A stretch of DNA of 64,000 nt. It comes from Elgaria multicarinata webbii. Taxonomy: Eukaryota > Chordata > Lepidosauria > Squamata > Anguidae. The DNA is taken from contig NC_086175.1 of NCBI RefSeq assembly GCF_023053635.1, positions 126,622,240 through 126,686,239 on the forward strand, written 5' to 3'. Positions 22,271 through 33,599 of this stretch are shown here, one piece after another (position 1 is the first letter of the stretch; each line of letters begins with the position of its first letter). A program made the position numbers and the translations under genes. The notes beneath the pieces were generated by a model. It saw nothing but the letters and a program-made list of their open reading frames with translations. It was not told the origin of the DNA and did not search any database.

Positions 22271-22822
22271 TAAAAGTGTTTAATTGTCAAAGCCATACTA
22301 AGATGATAAAACCTTTCAACAATGTCACCTGTACTTTTTAGAAATATCTCTAAAATAATGGCAACAAAATTTCTGTTACCTTATAGATGTCACTTAGCCA
22401 ACAAAATAAATGGAAGATGATTCAAGATCTCCCACTCAAGGCTTACGTTAAATAAAATTGTTTATCAAAGCAATATGATTTTAATAATACATATTTTTAT
22501 TTGAACTAGTGTTGGGGATCTTATGAAGCTGTGGCTAAGCGGTATGTTGAAAACTTGCCATATATTCTTCCCCCTTTACAAAAATGTGTATACAAGAATA
22601 TGATGAGCAGATAATGTGGAGGCAGGGCTTGGCTATTGCGAACACCTGGGGTGGAGTTTTTATCATGCGTCTTCATTTTGCAGAAAGAGACAAATTTCCA
22701 GCCACTCCGGTGCACTCCATGGCATCAAGGGCAGTTTTTGTCTGGACCATAATAGTGTTTTACTTTTTCCTCCTAGGAAATGAATGGCAATCATTCACTT
22801 GTGTGAGAGAAAGTAAAATAAT

Positions 22823-23069
22823 GGACTCAAGTTAAAGGAAGCCAGATTCCAGCTGGACATCAGGAAAAACTTCCTGACTGTTAGAGCAGTGCGACAATGG
22901 AATCAGTTACCTAGGGAGGTTGTGGGCTCTCCCACACTAGAGGCCTTCAAGAGGCAGCTGGACAAGCATCTGTCGGGGATGCTTTAGGGTGGATTCCTGC
23001 TCTGAGCAGGGGGTTGGACTCGATGGCCTTATAGGCCCCTTCCAACTCTACTATTCTATGATTCTGTGA
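22823..23069 (+). mobile_element. CR1 LINE 3' end, subfamily A
   Basis: GGACTCAAGTTAAAGGAAGC, CATCAGGAAAAACTTCCTGA, CTAGGGAGGTTGTGGGC and the terminal TCTACTATTCTATGATTC. The frame encodes the typical LDIRKNFLTVRAVRQWN..PREVV end of CR1 ORF2. 5' truncated. Confidence 0.9.
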
Positions 23070-23190
23070 TCTCCAGGGAGGGCAGGAAAAACTCCTGCCT
23101 GAAACTCCAGGGAGCTGCTGACGGTGTCGACAACACTGGGCTAGATGGACCCATGGTCTGACACAGTATAAGGCAGCTTCCTATGTTCCT
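23070..23190 (+). mobile_element. tRNA-type SINE tail
   Basis: CTGCCTGAAACTCCAGGGAG, GGGCTAGATGGACCCATGG and AAGGCAGCTTCCTATGTTCC, the 3' body of a common squamate SINE, placed directly after the CR1 end. Confidence 0.6.
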
Positions 23191-23727
23191 TAAAGGGGTG
23201 CCCTATAGCTCTAGTGACGTAATTGGGCTGGAGGCTAAAACTTGTTCCCTGCCTCTTTTCACCCCACATATTGGGATTCCAGCCTGTTCCTATTTCCAAA
23301 GCTCTAGGTTCTATTTCTTTGTTTCAGTAGAGTTTGACATAACCTTGGCAACCTGCTTTTGTATAGAAAGATATTCTCTTGGGATTTGCCCTCCCGGAAG
23401 TGTAGTTATAAGGAAAGGGGGAGGGAAAAGACCACTGATGCTATTGCTTACCATAATTTATACCTTTGTTTTTCACATGTAATGCACTAATGATGACATT
23501 CATATGACTGCTTACAGTGTGCCTGATTTGAGTTTTACTCTTTGAAAGTACAGGTATGGATCAATAAAAGCAGATGAGAAAAAAGACCACTGATGTGATT
23601 TCTTACCAGGAGTTACGACAAAGCATCAGAGATATTTGTTATTTCCTCTTTGATTGGCCCTATCTATGCTTTTAGAAGTGTAAATCCCAAATCATCAATA
23701 TTGTAACTGTCATGCAGAGTTTGAGAG

Positions 23728-23890
23728 GGAGATTAGCTCAATACTAGACAACATGTTTACATGTAGAAGATCTCAGGTTCGATACCTGGAATCTCCACGT
23801 AAAGCATCTTGGTTAACAGGGCTGGCAAACAGCATTCCTTGAGACCTTGGAGGTCCACTGTCAGAGCAGATAGTACTTGGGATAGGTGGA
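23728..23890 (+). mobile_element. tRNA-derived SINE
   Basis: A-box-like TTAGCTCAATAC and B-box GGTTCGATACC at 23776-23786, followed by ATCTCCACGTAAAG and the body CAGCATTCCTTGAGACC. Internal RNA polymerase III promoter layout typical of tRNA SINEs. Confidence 0.65.
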
Positions 23891-23921
23891 TTAGTAGCCT
23901 CTGACCTTGAACATATGTCCT

Positions 23922-24325
23922 TTTCTCAAAATGCTAGAACCCGGGGTCACCTCATGAAGCTGATTGGTGAGAGATTCAGGACAGATAAAAAGAAGGACTT
24001 CTTCACACAGTGCCTACGGAATTCACTACCACAAGATGTAGAGGTGGCCACCAATTTGGATGGCTTTAAAAGGAGGTTGGATAAATTGCTGGAGGAGAAG
24101 GCTATCCATGGCTACTAGCCCTGATGGTTATGTGCTACCTTCAGTATCCAAGGCAGTAAGCCTGTGTGCACCAGTTGCTGGGGAACATGGGTGGGAGGGT
24201 GCTGTTGCACCGTGTTCTGCTTTGTTGGTCCCTGGTCGACAGCTGGTTGGCCACTGTGTAAACAGAGTGCTGGAGTAGATGGACCCTTGTTCTGATCCAG
24301 CCCGGCACGTCTTATGTTCTTATAA
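23922..24325 (+). mobile_element. CR1 LINE 3' end, subfamily B
   Basis: GAACCCGGGGTCACCTCATG, GATAAAAAGAAGGACTTC, AATTTGGATGGCTTTAAAAG and GATCCAGCCCGGCACG then CTTATGTTCTTAT. Part of the coding end is open (SFSQNARTRGHLMKLIG). Confidence 0.88.
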
Positions 24326-25256
24326 TTGGCAGCTTCTGTTCAGTGTAACCCTCAGTATATGACCCATGAAGGTTGCTATCATGGATCTATTCTGATATTA
24401 TTGCTGCTTAGTTCAGAAGTGGTGTGACATGGTGGCAGTCCCACCTTATTTCAGTATATGTTGTGGTTTCTTTTACTACTGGTGGTACTAATGCTGCCTA
24501 TTAGCCACAATGGTTGGAACTCTTGATGATTACTATAGTGCCTGTCCAGGACAATATGCTCAGTAGTACTTGGACATACTGGTGCTATGCCACCAAGTCT
24601 GTTGTCAAATAGTTGTTCACTTAGAATGAAGCCAGAGGAGAAGTGTTCTTAGGGCAAGGCTAGCACTTCTGATGCTTGAGCCAGAAAAGGTGGTTATGCT
24701 AGAGTTTGGCTACATTTTGTAATCTGCCAAGTTGATCATCACATGTAGGCAAGGGCGTCCCCACTCAATGACAACAAGAGGAAGGCTCTGTCCACATTTG
24801 TGAGGTGGATGGTATGTGAAGCTGCCCCCCGCTGCTGAAGTGAATTAGGAAGCCAGCTTCAGCAAGAACTCAGCAGGTGTACTGGCGTGCCGATGGAGCC
24901 CTGATGATCGCAGAAACTCTTTCTTGCACTGGACATTTTTGGCCTTATGCAGCCATTTCCCACATTGAAAATATTGGGAAAGGGAGTTACTACGCATGGG
25001 TCAATGAGGTCCCAGCCTTGAATACATTTCCAAATGCCCCAGATCTGTTCGCCAGATCTGGGACAAAAAACAAATCAATCTTAAATTGAATTGCCAAGCA
25101 GGAGGCAATTTTCAAGGGGGACTACAGCTGAAGAGGGAAGGGTTAACGGTCTCCTCCCCACATGCTTCACCACTTCCACCCCCCAAAAAACCTTTTCGGC
25201 GTGGTAATGAAGTTTAGAAAAAACAGACATTTTCCATTGGTTTGGGATGATCTAGG
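24326..25256. other. Intronic sequence, no feature recognised
   Basis: No exon or known repeat family identified. Confidence 0.4.
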
Positions 25257-25334
25257 CCAGATTCCTGCACTGAGCAGGGGGTTGGACTCAATGGCCTTAT
25301 AGGCCCCTTCCAACTCTACTATTCTATGATTCTA
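25257..25334 (+). mobile_element. CR1 LINE 3' terminus, subfamily A
   Basis: CAGATTCCTGCACTGAGCAG, GGGGTTGGACTCAATGGCC and TCTACTATTCTATGATTC only; strongly 5' truncated. Confidence 0.88.
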
Positions 25335-26000
25335 GGGTGTAAATAAATGGGAAGAATTTATTTTATTTGAGGTTATTTGGCTGAGAAATTAACTGGCTAA
25401 CTTTGCATTCTTTGGAATTTAAATACATCTCATAATTACTTTTAAATTTGTAAAAGTAGAATATTCAATGAGTTTTCTCACACTGAATAATTTCTACCCT
25501 GGAGAAGTGGGTTTGAAATACAACGGGAATCTTATACCTAATGCATCTGTATACCCAGAAATGCTGGTTACCATCTTGCACATTAGGGTTTTGTTTTCTT
25601 ATAGCAATAGTTTAATACATCCATTCTTTGTTTCTTTATCATCTAAACCAAATTTAACCCAATTTGGTCAAACTAGGAACAATTCAAGGGATTAGCAACG
25701 TTAAATATAGCTTTGCTCATATATGAAACAAACATACCTTCCGAAGTTGTGGTTGTTTTTCTCATGTTTCACAAATTTTGAAGTAGAGATGTCCTAAATA
25801 AAATGTGTTAAATGCACAACCTACAAAACAGCAAGAAATCCCCACCTGAAATCCATTATTAATGGATAATGTTTATCCTAATCGATGAAGAAAAGTCATA
25901 GCAGCCTAAATGGAAACGTCCGTAGATACGGTGGGAGAGAGATATTGGGGGCCTGGTAGAAAATTCAAATCAGCTATAAGTAACTTTTGACCCTCCCAAT
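25335..26000. other. Intronic sequence, no feature recognised
   Basis: AT-rich and unassigned. Confidence 0.4.
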
Positions 26001-26097
26001 GTTTTGGCCTGCAACTCGCTTTAGCCAGCATAGTCAATGATGTGCAATGTTGGGAGTTGTAGCCCAAAACATCTGGAGTGCTTCAAGTTGCCCATGC
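26001..26097. repeat. 'ACAACTCCCA' palindromic repeat
   Basis: CAATGTTTTGGCCTGCAACTC faces TGGGAGTTGTAGCCCAAAAC around the AGCCAGCATAGTCAATG core, a common amniote foldback repeat. Confidence 0.65.
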
Positions 26098-26206
26098 CTT
26101 ATTTAAACGGTGCCCTCTCCCAAGCTGATAAAATAGCATTGGATCCAAAGGTTCATTTACTCCAATAGAGGAAGATTCCTTGTTTCAGACGAAAGAGGTT
26201 AATGAT

Positions 26207-26664
26207 TAGGGTGACCATATGGAAAGGGGGGACAGGGCTCCTGTATCTTTAACAGTTGTACTGAAAGGGGAATTTCAGCAGGAGTCATTTGTGTGCATGC
26301 AGCTTCTGATGAAATTCCCTCTTCATCGCAACAGTTAAAGCTGCAGCAGCCCTGCCCTCTTTTGTATCTGCTCAGTCTAATATAGCTCCTGTAGCTTTAA
26401 CTGTTGTGATGAATTTCACCAGGTGCTGCATGCAGACAAATGACGCCTGCTGAAATTCCCCTTTCATAGAATCATAGAATAGCAGAGTTGGAAGGGGCCT
26501 ACAAGGCCATCGAGTCCAACCCCCTGCTCAATGCAGGAATCCACATTGAAAGGATTGTATTGAATCCTTTCAGTTGAATACAATTGAAAGGATTGTATTG
26601 AATCCTTTCAATACAACTGATAAAGACACAGGAGCCCTGTCCCCCTTTCCATATGGTCACCCTA
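26207..26664. mobile_element. hAT MITE (TAGGGTGACC family) interrupted by CR1
   Basis: Terminal inverted repeats TAGGGTGACCATATGGAAAG and its reverse complement. Internal words mirror each other (AATTTCAGCAGG and CTGCTGAAATT). A CR1 3' piece and a short duplicated GAAAGGATTGTATTGAATCC segment split the right arm. GTTAATG flanks both sides. Confidence 0.88.
26465..26545 (-). mobile_element. CR1 LINE 3' end, subfamily A, inside the MITE
   Basis: TAGAATCATAGAATAGCAG to GCAGGAATCCACATTG, inserted in the arm of the hAT MITE and therefore younger than it. Confidence 0.88.
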
Positions 26665-27099
26665 GTTAATGGATACAACCCATAAAAAGCTGAATAATTG
26701 ATATTGTTGCTCTTTAATGATGATTCAAAATCTGCCTTCCCTTGCCTAATGGAAAGGGTTGCTGTGGCATGAATAGGAGGGACTATGTGTTATTAATTGT
26801 TTACATTTCTATACTGCTCAATAGCTGAAACTTTATTACAAATTGATCATATTCCCAGGAATATGTAAACTCATCTTGGTCCACAGTGTATCTGAGTAAG
26901 CAAACAGTTGTAATGAGGCTAAATTGGGGGGGGATCCTTTAAATATATTAATACTCCTGGGTCATATTAAGGATGAAGGCTACAGTCTTAAGCACACATG
27001 CTAGTTGCAAGTGCCATTGAACTCAGTCGGACATGCGTTTGAGGATGTCCACATAGGATTTCCACTCAAGCCAAGTTGTAGTCTAACCCTACTGAAAAG

Positions 27100-27975
27100 C
27101 TGCGTTTGGTCAACACGATAGTCAACAGTGGGGTAATAATCAACTCAACAATTGTTTATCTAGGGGGTACTCCCTGAGCGAAGGAAGATAGATGCTTTTG
27201 AACTGTGGTGTTGGAGGAAAATTCTGAGAGTGCCTTGGACTGCAAGAAGATCAAACCAGTCCATACTCCAGGAAATAAAGCCAGACTGCTCACTTGAGGG
27301 AATGGCATTAAAGGCAAAACTGAAGTACTTTGGCCACATGATGAGAAGACAGGATACCCTGGAGAAGAGGCTGATGCTAGGGAAAGTGGAAGGCAAAAGG
27401 AAGAGGGGCCGACCAAGGGCAAGATGGATGGAGGATATTCTGGAGGTGACAGACTTGACCTTGGGGGAGCTAGGGGTGGCGACAGCCGATAGAAAGCTCT
27501 GGTGTGGGCTGGTCCATGAAGTCACGAAGAGTCGGAAACGATTGAACAAATAAACAACAAACTCCCCACATTACATGATAATCAACTGTGGTGGGGATTA
27601 GCATTGAGTGAGTTGACTTGCACATCCCCCACGCTCTCTCCCCACCTCAGAAATCCCACTACTATCCCATAAGCCATTGCTGCCAAAAATCTGCCCTACT
27701 GGCTGGACTAGAGCAGCAGCTGCCACTTTGACCACGCTTGCATTGCGACTTTGTGGCCAAGGAAATAATCAACGGTGTCCTCCACAACCAATGGTGCTTC
27801 AAATAGCCAACTCTGCACAGCATTGGTTATTTGCGTTGGTTATTTTAGCTAAACAACCAAGTGTGGTTTAAAAAACTCCCCCCCACACACTATAACCCAT
27901 GGTGGGTTAAATAACCAGCCATCAACTATTTAAACCACTGTTGGTCATTGTGTTGTCCGAACCCGGTCAAAGTAA
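27100..27975. mobile_element. Foldback MITE (GTTCAGACAACAC family) split by Bov-B
   Basis: Left end GTTTGGTCAACACGATAG and right end CATTGTGTTGTCCGAACC are diverged inverted repeats. Inner arms with AACAGTGGGG and AACCACTGTTGG also mirror. The Bov-B fragment at 27165-27556 lies within it. Confidence 0.6.
27165..27556 (+). mobile_element. Bov-B (RTE) LINE 3' end
   Basis: An open frame gives FELWCWRKILRVPWTARRSN, then NQSILQEIKPDCSLEGMALK, KLKYFGHMMRRQDTLEKRLM, RGRPRARWMEDI and SRKRLNK, which is the C-terminal end of Bov-B ORF2. The 3' tail ATAAACAACAAAC is also typical. Bov-B is abundant in squamates and moved horizontally to ruminants. Confidence 0.92.
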
Positions 27976-29470
27976 GGTGGTCAGTCTTCTGTGCACATTA
28001 GTTTTTTTTGCCAGTAAAGCAAAATTCAAATGCAGTTATCAAGGTGGCTTTTCTTTACCTCCAAGAGTCCTACTAGGATAACCACACATACTGTGGGAAT
28101 TAGTGCTTGGTTTTCCCAGATGAAGCTTACGATGCTGAAGCTGGGGTCCTAAAACGTCTAGAGGAAATAGGGCTAAGAGCAGAGGGAGGGGGACCAGGTC
28201 AGCAACCCTTTTGCCCTTGAAATTCTACCCTGTTTACATGTGAATGGGGGCGGATCTGCATTAAGTGGCAGAGCTGCTGCGTCTTGTGTAATCTTGGCCA
28301 CTGATTCCTTTTTAGATATGTGTTGTGGAATCAACCCACCCTGTGCAATTCCAAATCCAATGATTGCAGAATGTGTTGACAAGCGAAGGCCAGATTCAAA
28401 GGGTTAAACTTCCTTGGACCATACCATTACCAGCTGCAAGTGTTTTCTGCCCACAGGAAACAAATCCTTGTTTTCTATATGCAAGGCCATTTTTTGTTTC
28501 CCCCCCCCTTCATAGTAGAATATTCAAAGTTGTGGTTTCCCACCTGCTGCCTAAAGTAGTACCGTCCAGGAAAAGTTTTACCACTAGGTCTGATGGAAAG
28601 GGACAGTTTGCAGGAATATGGGACCAGATGGTGCCCACTGTGGGCAGATGGCTAAAATTGGTGCCAGGGAAAAATTGGGACCAGTTTTGTAACTTGCTGT
28701 CCACCACAAAAAAATAACACTAAAGGAAGAAGGGAAATGCATGATGGAAAAATGTGTATGTTTAATAACTGAATGTTCAATAAAATTATTTTGTGGTCAG
28801 AAGAGGAACAATGACATGTAAAGGCATATTATGCTTTCAAAGTAAAAAAAGAAAAAGGAAGCGTAGAGGGTTTTTTTTTTGGTGGGGATTAGAAAATCAG
28901 TGTGCGCTACAGGTCTTTTGACAGAATATATATTGAGGTTTTCTTTCCTGGATAGATAATCAAAATGTTGCCCAAATTCATCAGCTTTTCTCCCTTTTTG
29001 GACTTACGATGCAGATATTCACAAGGCTGCCAGATGGCAAACATCAGGTGGACCAAAACTGTTTTGAAAGACAATGCATTTTCGCTGCATAATAGACAAT
29101 GCATAACTTTGGCTGCATTTTCTTCTATAATATATCCTCTTTCCAGTAATAATCCCCTGCCTGCTAATGGTCTGGGGTCTTCTTATACACTTAACAAAGG
29201 ATTGGATCTGTTACAGAAGTTCTATATTATTGACGATTTCGTAATTTTCTGTTGGCTCATGTGAAGGTCTTAGCCGCTCACAAGCTGCGCTGGAAACCAT
29301 CGTCACATTATTCATATTTGGATCCTGATTATAAACAGTTGCACCAAAATCCGGGACTTACTGTTTGATCTGCAGGATAATCAGATGACTAAAAAGCACT
29401 TGACTCTAACGATGCTGTTTGTTCCGAGAGAAAAAAATAATGATCTCACTTAGACAAGGCTGAGCTAATT
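27976..29470. other. Intronic sequence, no feature recognised
   Basis: Open frames here have no family motifs. Contains short poly-C and poly-T runs. Confidence 0.4.
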
Positions 29471-29479
29471 CAACACAAG

Positions 29480-30000
29480 ACAGCACAGTTCATCTGGTAG
29501 AGACTGATTACTTGGACTTCCAAAAGGCTTTTCACGAAGTCATTCACCAAAGGCTCCTGAGCAAACTTAGCAGTTCTGGGGTAAGAGGAGAGGTCCTTGT
29601 ATGGATAGTAATTGATTAAAGAATAGAAAGCAAGAGAGTAGGGGGAAATGTTCACTTCTCACAATGGAGGGATGCAAACAGTGGAGTCCTCCCAAGAATC
29701 TGTGCTAGAATCAGTGCTTTTAAACCTTTTTTCATAAATGATCAGGAGCGAACAGAGAAGTGCCCAAATTTGCTGACAACGCCAGATTATTTAGGGTGAT
29801 TGGTTAAAACAAAAACGGATTGCAAAGAGCTCCGGAAGGAACTCTCCAAACTGGGGAAACAGGCATTAAAGTGGCAAATGCGGTTCAGCGTAAGCAAGTG
29901 TAAACAGATGCACATTGGGCCCAAAGATCCTAACTTCACATATATGCTAAAAGGATCTGATCTGGTGATGACTGGCCAAGAAAAATAGCTCGATCAAAGC
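29480..30000 (+). mobile_element. CR1-type LINE reverse transcriptase fragment, decayed
   Basis: Pieces of the palm region survive: TTGGACTTCCAAAAGGCTTT (DFQKAF), a broken PQ-SVL block, and an open stretch CKELRKELSKLGKQALKWQM followed by FSVSKCKQMHIG..NFTYML, which are standard CR1 ORF2 motifs. Several stops and frame changes show it is old. Confidence 0.75.
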
Positions 30001-30440
30001 AGTGACCCAATGAGACCCTGCGGAGGGCGATTGATCAGTGAAGTGATTGATCAGAGACAGGGACCAGAACATTTGGACTGTCCTTTGATATATATGGACA
30101 ACTGGAGAATATGTCCTGAGCATCAATGTAGCATAAAACTGGTGTCAGTTTATAATAGCTACTTACACTCTTCAGCAGTTATGTAAATAAGACCATAAAA
30201 GCCAGTAGCCTGCAAAAAAAAAAAAGTGCTGAAATACAGGCTGGTCCTCAGGAGTTCACAAGGCCCATCCTGGGTGAAATCTGTAATTTTACCTTCTCAT
30301 GTGGCAATTGAAAAGGGGGAAACACTTCCATGGGGAAATGTCATTTTCCCAGCTATAAAATATTGGAGTTCAGAGCACTGGGGAAACTGTGATATTCTTA
30401 TAACCGAAGCATAAAGTTGAGAGATGACACATGGACAGTA
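30001..30440. other. Intronic sequence, no feature recognised
   Basis: Nothing identifiable apart from a poly-A run near 30210. Confidence 0.4.
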
Positions 30441-30454
30441 TGACACCACGAAGT

Positions 30455-30565
30455 AAAATGTATTTATTTGAAACATTTTTACCCCACACTTCAGCTGAAA
30501 AAGGCTCCCAAGAGCAGACTACAATGACCTGTAAGACAGTTCCCCTGACCCTTAAGAATGATAGA
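30455..30565 (-). mobile_element. L2-like LINE 3' fragment, diverged
   Basis: TGTATTTATTTGAAACATTT, TACCCCACACTTCAGC and GGCTCCCAAGAGCAG resemble the L2 terminal block plus adjoining UTR. Confidence 0.5.
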
Positions 30566-30684
30566 AAAGGAGGAAAGGGAATGGGAGCTCAAGCACTAGG
30601 TCTTAGTTACCACGAGCTTCTTTAAACGTGTGTTTTATAGCACGCTTGTGAGTGGCTACTCACGGATGTTTGCGGGTCATTTTG

Positions 30685-30890
30685 ACGATGTTGTCAGCCT
30701 CCTGTGCATCTCCCGCTCCATTCCCTGGTTTTATCGGTAAAAAATAAAATTCAGAAAACTCAACTTTTCTGAGCTATATCGGTATTTGTTGGGTTTTCCT
30801 GTTGTGTACAGGCGTCTCCCGCTCCTTTTCTCACTTTTACCGTCACAAAATAAACCTGAGAAAACGCGACTCTTCTGAGGTTGCACTACA
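30685..30890. repeat. Two-unit diverged tandem repeat, about 106 bp
   Basis: TCCCGCTCC at 30711 and 30817 starts two similar blocks sharing 'TTTTA.CG.(T/A)AAAATAAA' and 'CTTTTCTGAG / CTCTTCTGAGG'. Confidence 0.45.
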
Positions 30891-30896
30891 AAATGC

Positions 30897-30911
30897 CCAC
30901 TAGATGGCACT
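30897..30911 (+). promoter_or_regulatory. CTCF-consensus motif
   Basis: CCACTAGATGGCACT satisfies CCASYAGRKGGCRSY at all 15 positions. Binding is inference. Confidence 0.4.
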
Positions 30912-31434
30912 GTCCCGTTTAATTGTATGGGCCACATGATCACTGCTCTCTTCCTTGTGTAATTATAGCTCGTTGCAAATGCGGAAGAGAAGCAGGAAGC
31001 AGAGCCATGGTAAGGAAACACGATTTCCCTCTGCATCTGAATGAGCTCAATGTTTTTTATAATGATAAGCTGGAGAAGAAACAGTTGAAAGAGACAAGGA
31101 GCTAAAAGTTGCTGGTTTCTCAGCTGAGCTTGTCAAATGGCCCTGCTTCCCTTCTCCCCCCCCCCCCCCATGGCAACCTGATAGAATGGCATCCGCCAGA
31201 TCACACCTGGCTCCTATGCAGAGCTAATGGTAGCCCCGCTTTCTTCCTTGCTGCAGCCTGATCAAATAAAATAAATGCGTTTTTACTGCATGCACACAGC
31301 AGCACCAGCTGGAGGAGCAAAGAGGCTCTACAAACAACATCTTACCTCTCCGACAAGATTGACATTGGGAAAAGCAAGAACGAGATAATGTGGCATTTCC
31401 ACGGCTCCCTCTTTACACATTGCTTAGGACAGAG

Positions 31435-31700
31435 GTAGGCAACCTCCAGATGTTTTTGACTACATCTTCCCTCTGCCACAGCCAGTGTGGCCAATGGTAA
31501 TGGATTATGGGAGCTGTAATCCAAAACATCTGGTGTTCTAGGAGTAGTATGTTTGGTTTCTTTGGTGTTTGCTTTATTGGGCATTCCCAAGGAAAGGTTG
31601 ATAGGCAGCTGTCAGAACGATCAAGGGTTGGGATTGTGTAGCTCTCCAGATGTTCATGAAGGTTGCAGCCACACCATCTGGAGGACCACGTATTCTCCAT
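31435..31700. repeat. 'CCAGATGTT' foldback repeat, two partial copies
   Basis: CAACCTCCAGATGTTTTTGA faces TCCAAAACATCTGG at 31435-31530 around AGCCAGTGTGGCCAATGG. A second partial copy with CTCTCCAGATGTTCATG lies at 31640-31700. Confidence 0.6.
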
Positions 31701-32740
31701 CCCTGGGATAGATAGCAGACAGAATTCAGAATTGGACTTGTGGAATTCCTTCAAAATCAATGGTGTTACCAAAGCATTGCTGTCTTATGCTGCATCAGAT
31801 CAACAATCTGTTTAGCTCCGTATTGTCTGGCTATTTGGCAACAGATATCTCCAAGTCTTTCCAAGCCTTGTCACTTGAGAGCCTTTTAAGTGGAGTTTCT
31901 GGGAATTGAACATGGATGCTTGTGCATGCAACGCATGTGCTCCGCTTTGAAAGCTACCTAAGCAATTGCATTTTCAGATCATGGACTATGTAACTGCTGG
32001 GGGAACACCGAACGTATGTAAACCTCAACCCAAGAATAAATTCATATTTCTAATGCATCACATTTCTTTCTGTTTAAGCTGGATTGCAGCTTAGTCAGGC
32101 CAAAAACCTGGATAGCGTTTCCACCTCGTTAGCTTGACTTTAAAACGATCTGATTAAAACGATCGAATGCTGTTGCGCGTTCTGGATTACAGTTTGTGTA
32201 ACTGATGGCTCCTTTCACTGGTTGTCATATTTCACTTCCCTTTGGCTTAGGGCCGCCATCTTTTAGCGAGTCTTTTAACAGCACCCTGGTGGACAGAAAT
32301 GTAGCTGATGAACCTCTTTCCTTTCATGGGGATAAAAGTGAAGGGATGGAATGAAGAAAGTTTTGCTTGTTAAATTTCTTGGTGTCGTACTGCTATTAAA
32401 GGCACAGGAGCAGGCTCAATAAAAAAGGTTGGCAACCCTAATTTGATTCCAGGAAGGGCCAAGTAACGTGAGATTTGAAGGGAGAATTATCTAAGTCTCT
32501 CCCTGTCTCTGAAAACTACTATTAGCGGCCCCATGGTGAAGAAAGACCCGGGGGCGGGGGCCCTAACAAAAGCTTTAGGAGAATTGGGAAAACATCATTG
32601 GGAATTGTGGGGTGTGTGTGTTATACGGACATAGAATGGAAGCTGCCTTATACTTGTTCGGCATTGTTCACCTGACTGGCAGCACCTCTCCAGCAGTTTG
32701 GCTCCAGTTGAGGGCCGGCCCTACCGTTAGGCAGGATAGC
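31701..32740. other. Intronic sequence, no gene recognised
   Basis: Some CG-containing blocks near 32120-32300 may be old DNA-transposon debris; no family assigned. Confidence 0.35.
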
Positions 32741-32744
32741 ACTC

Positions 32745-33094
32745 TTCAAATACTTATGATAGCACTCTTCAAATACTTAAAAGGTTGTCACACAGAGGAG
32801 GGCCAGGATCTCTTCTCGATCCTCAAAGAGTGCAGGACACGGAATAACGGGCTCAAGTTAAAGGAAGCCAGATTCCAGCTGGACATCAGGAAAAACTTCC
32901 TGACTGTTAGAGCAGTGCGACAACGAAATAAGTTACCTAGGGAGGTTGTGGGCTCTCCCACACTAGAGGCCTTCAAGAGGCAGCTGGACAAGCATCTGTC
33001 GGGGATGCTTTAGGGTGGATTCCTGCATTGAGCAGGGGGTTGGACTCGATGGCCTTGTAGTCCCCTTCCAACTCTGCTATTCTATGATTCCATG
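32745..33094 (+). mobile_element. CR1 LINE 3' end, subfamily A
   Basis: The open frame gives KYLKGCHTEEGQDLFSIL, RTRNNGLKLKEARFQLDIRK and PREVVGSPTLEAFKRQLDK, the C-terminus of CR1 ORF2, followed by the standard UTR to TCTGCTATTCTATGATTC. AGCACTCTTCAAATACTTA is duplicated at its 5' edge. Confidence 0.92.
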
Positions 33095-33599
33095 AAGCAG
33101 TTGCCTCAGGTGGCAGATGTTGGGAGGCAGCATCAATACGTATATGCATTTCACCAGCCACCACTGATGAAATGCATACAAACACAAAGGGTATCATCCA
33201 ATTTGTCTCTTACTCCCAAATCACCATGCATAGCAGTTTGAATCAGCGGGAATGGTGGTTATACTGCCTTGAGGTTACAGGAAGGGATCTCCTTGGCCTC
33301 TTTAGGTTATTCAAGGAGAGAGCTGTGTGCCTTGTAGCTTACCCGGTGCCCCTTAACTTAGCCTGCTGCCTTCAGGTTCAGTGGAGGACGTTGCCACAGC
33401 ATTCGTGTTGAAGACAGATTTCATCTGCCTGTCCAGGCAGGTTTTGTAGATGGAATGGGATGGGGGTGCCATCTTATCCTTCACCGCAGGCAGCAAAATC
33501 CTTGGGAAGGCCCTGATCCAGGTTTTTAAAGGCCGTTGGATGGTGAAGGGGCTGTAGGCTGTAATTGGCTGGATGAGGGCTAAAAACTGAATCTGAATC

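Noticed and set aside
23776-23786. Functional tRNA genes at B-box matches (23.78, 54.05 and 57.84 kb)
   Set aside because: The A and B boxes belong to SINE bodies; the flanking sequence cannot fold into a full cloverleaf with an anticodon arm as far as I can see.
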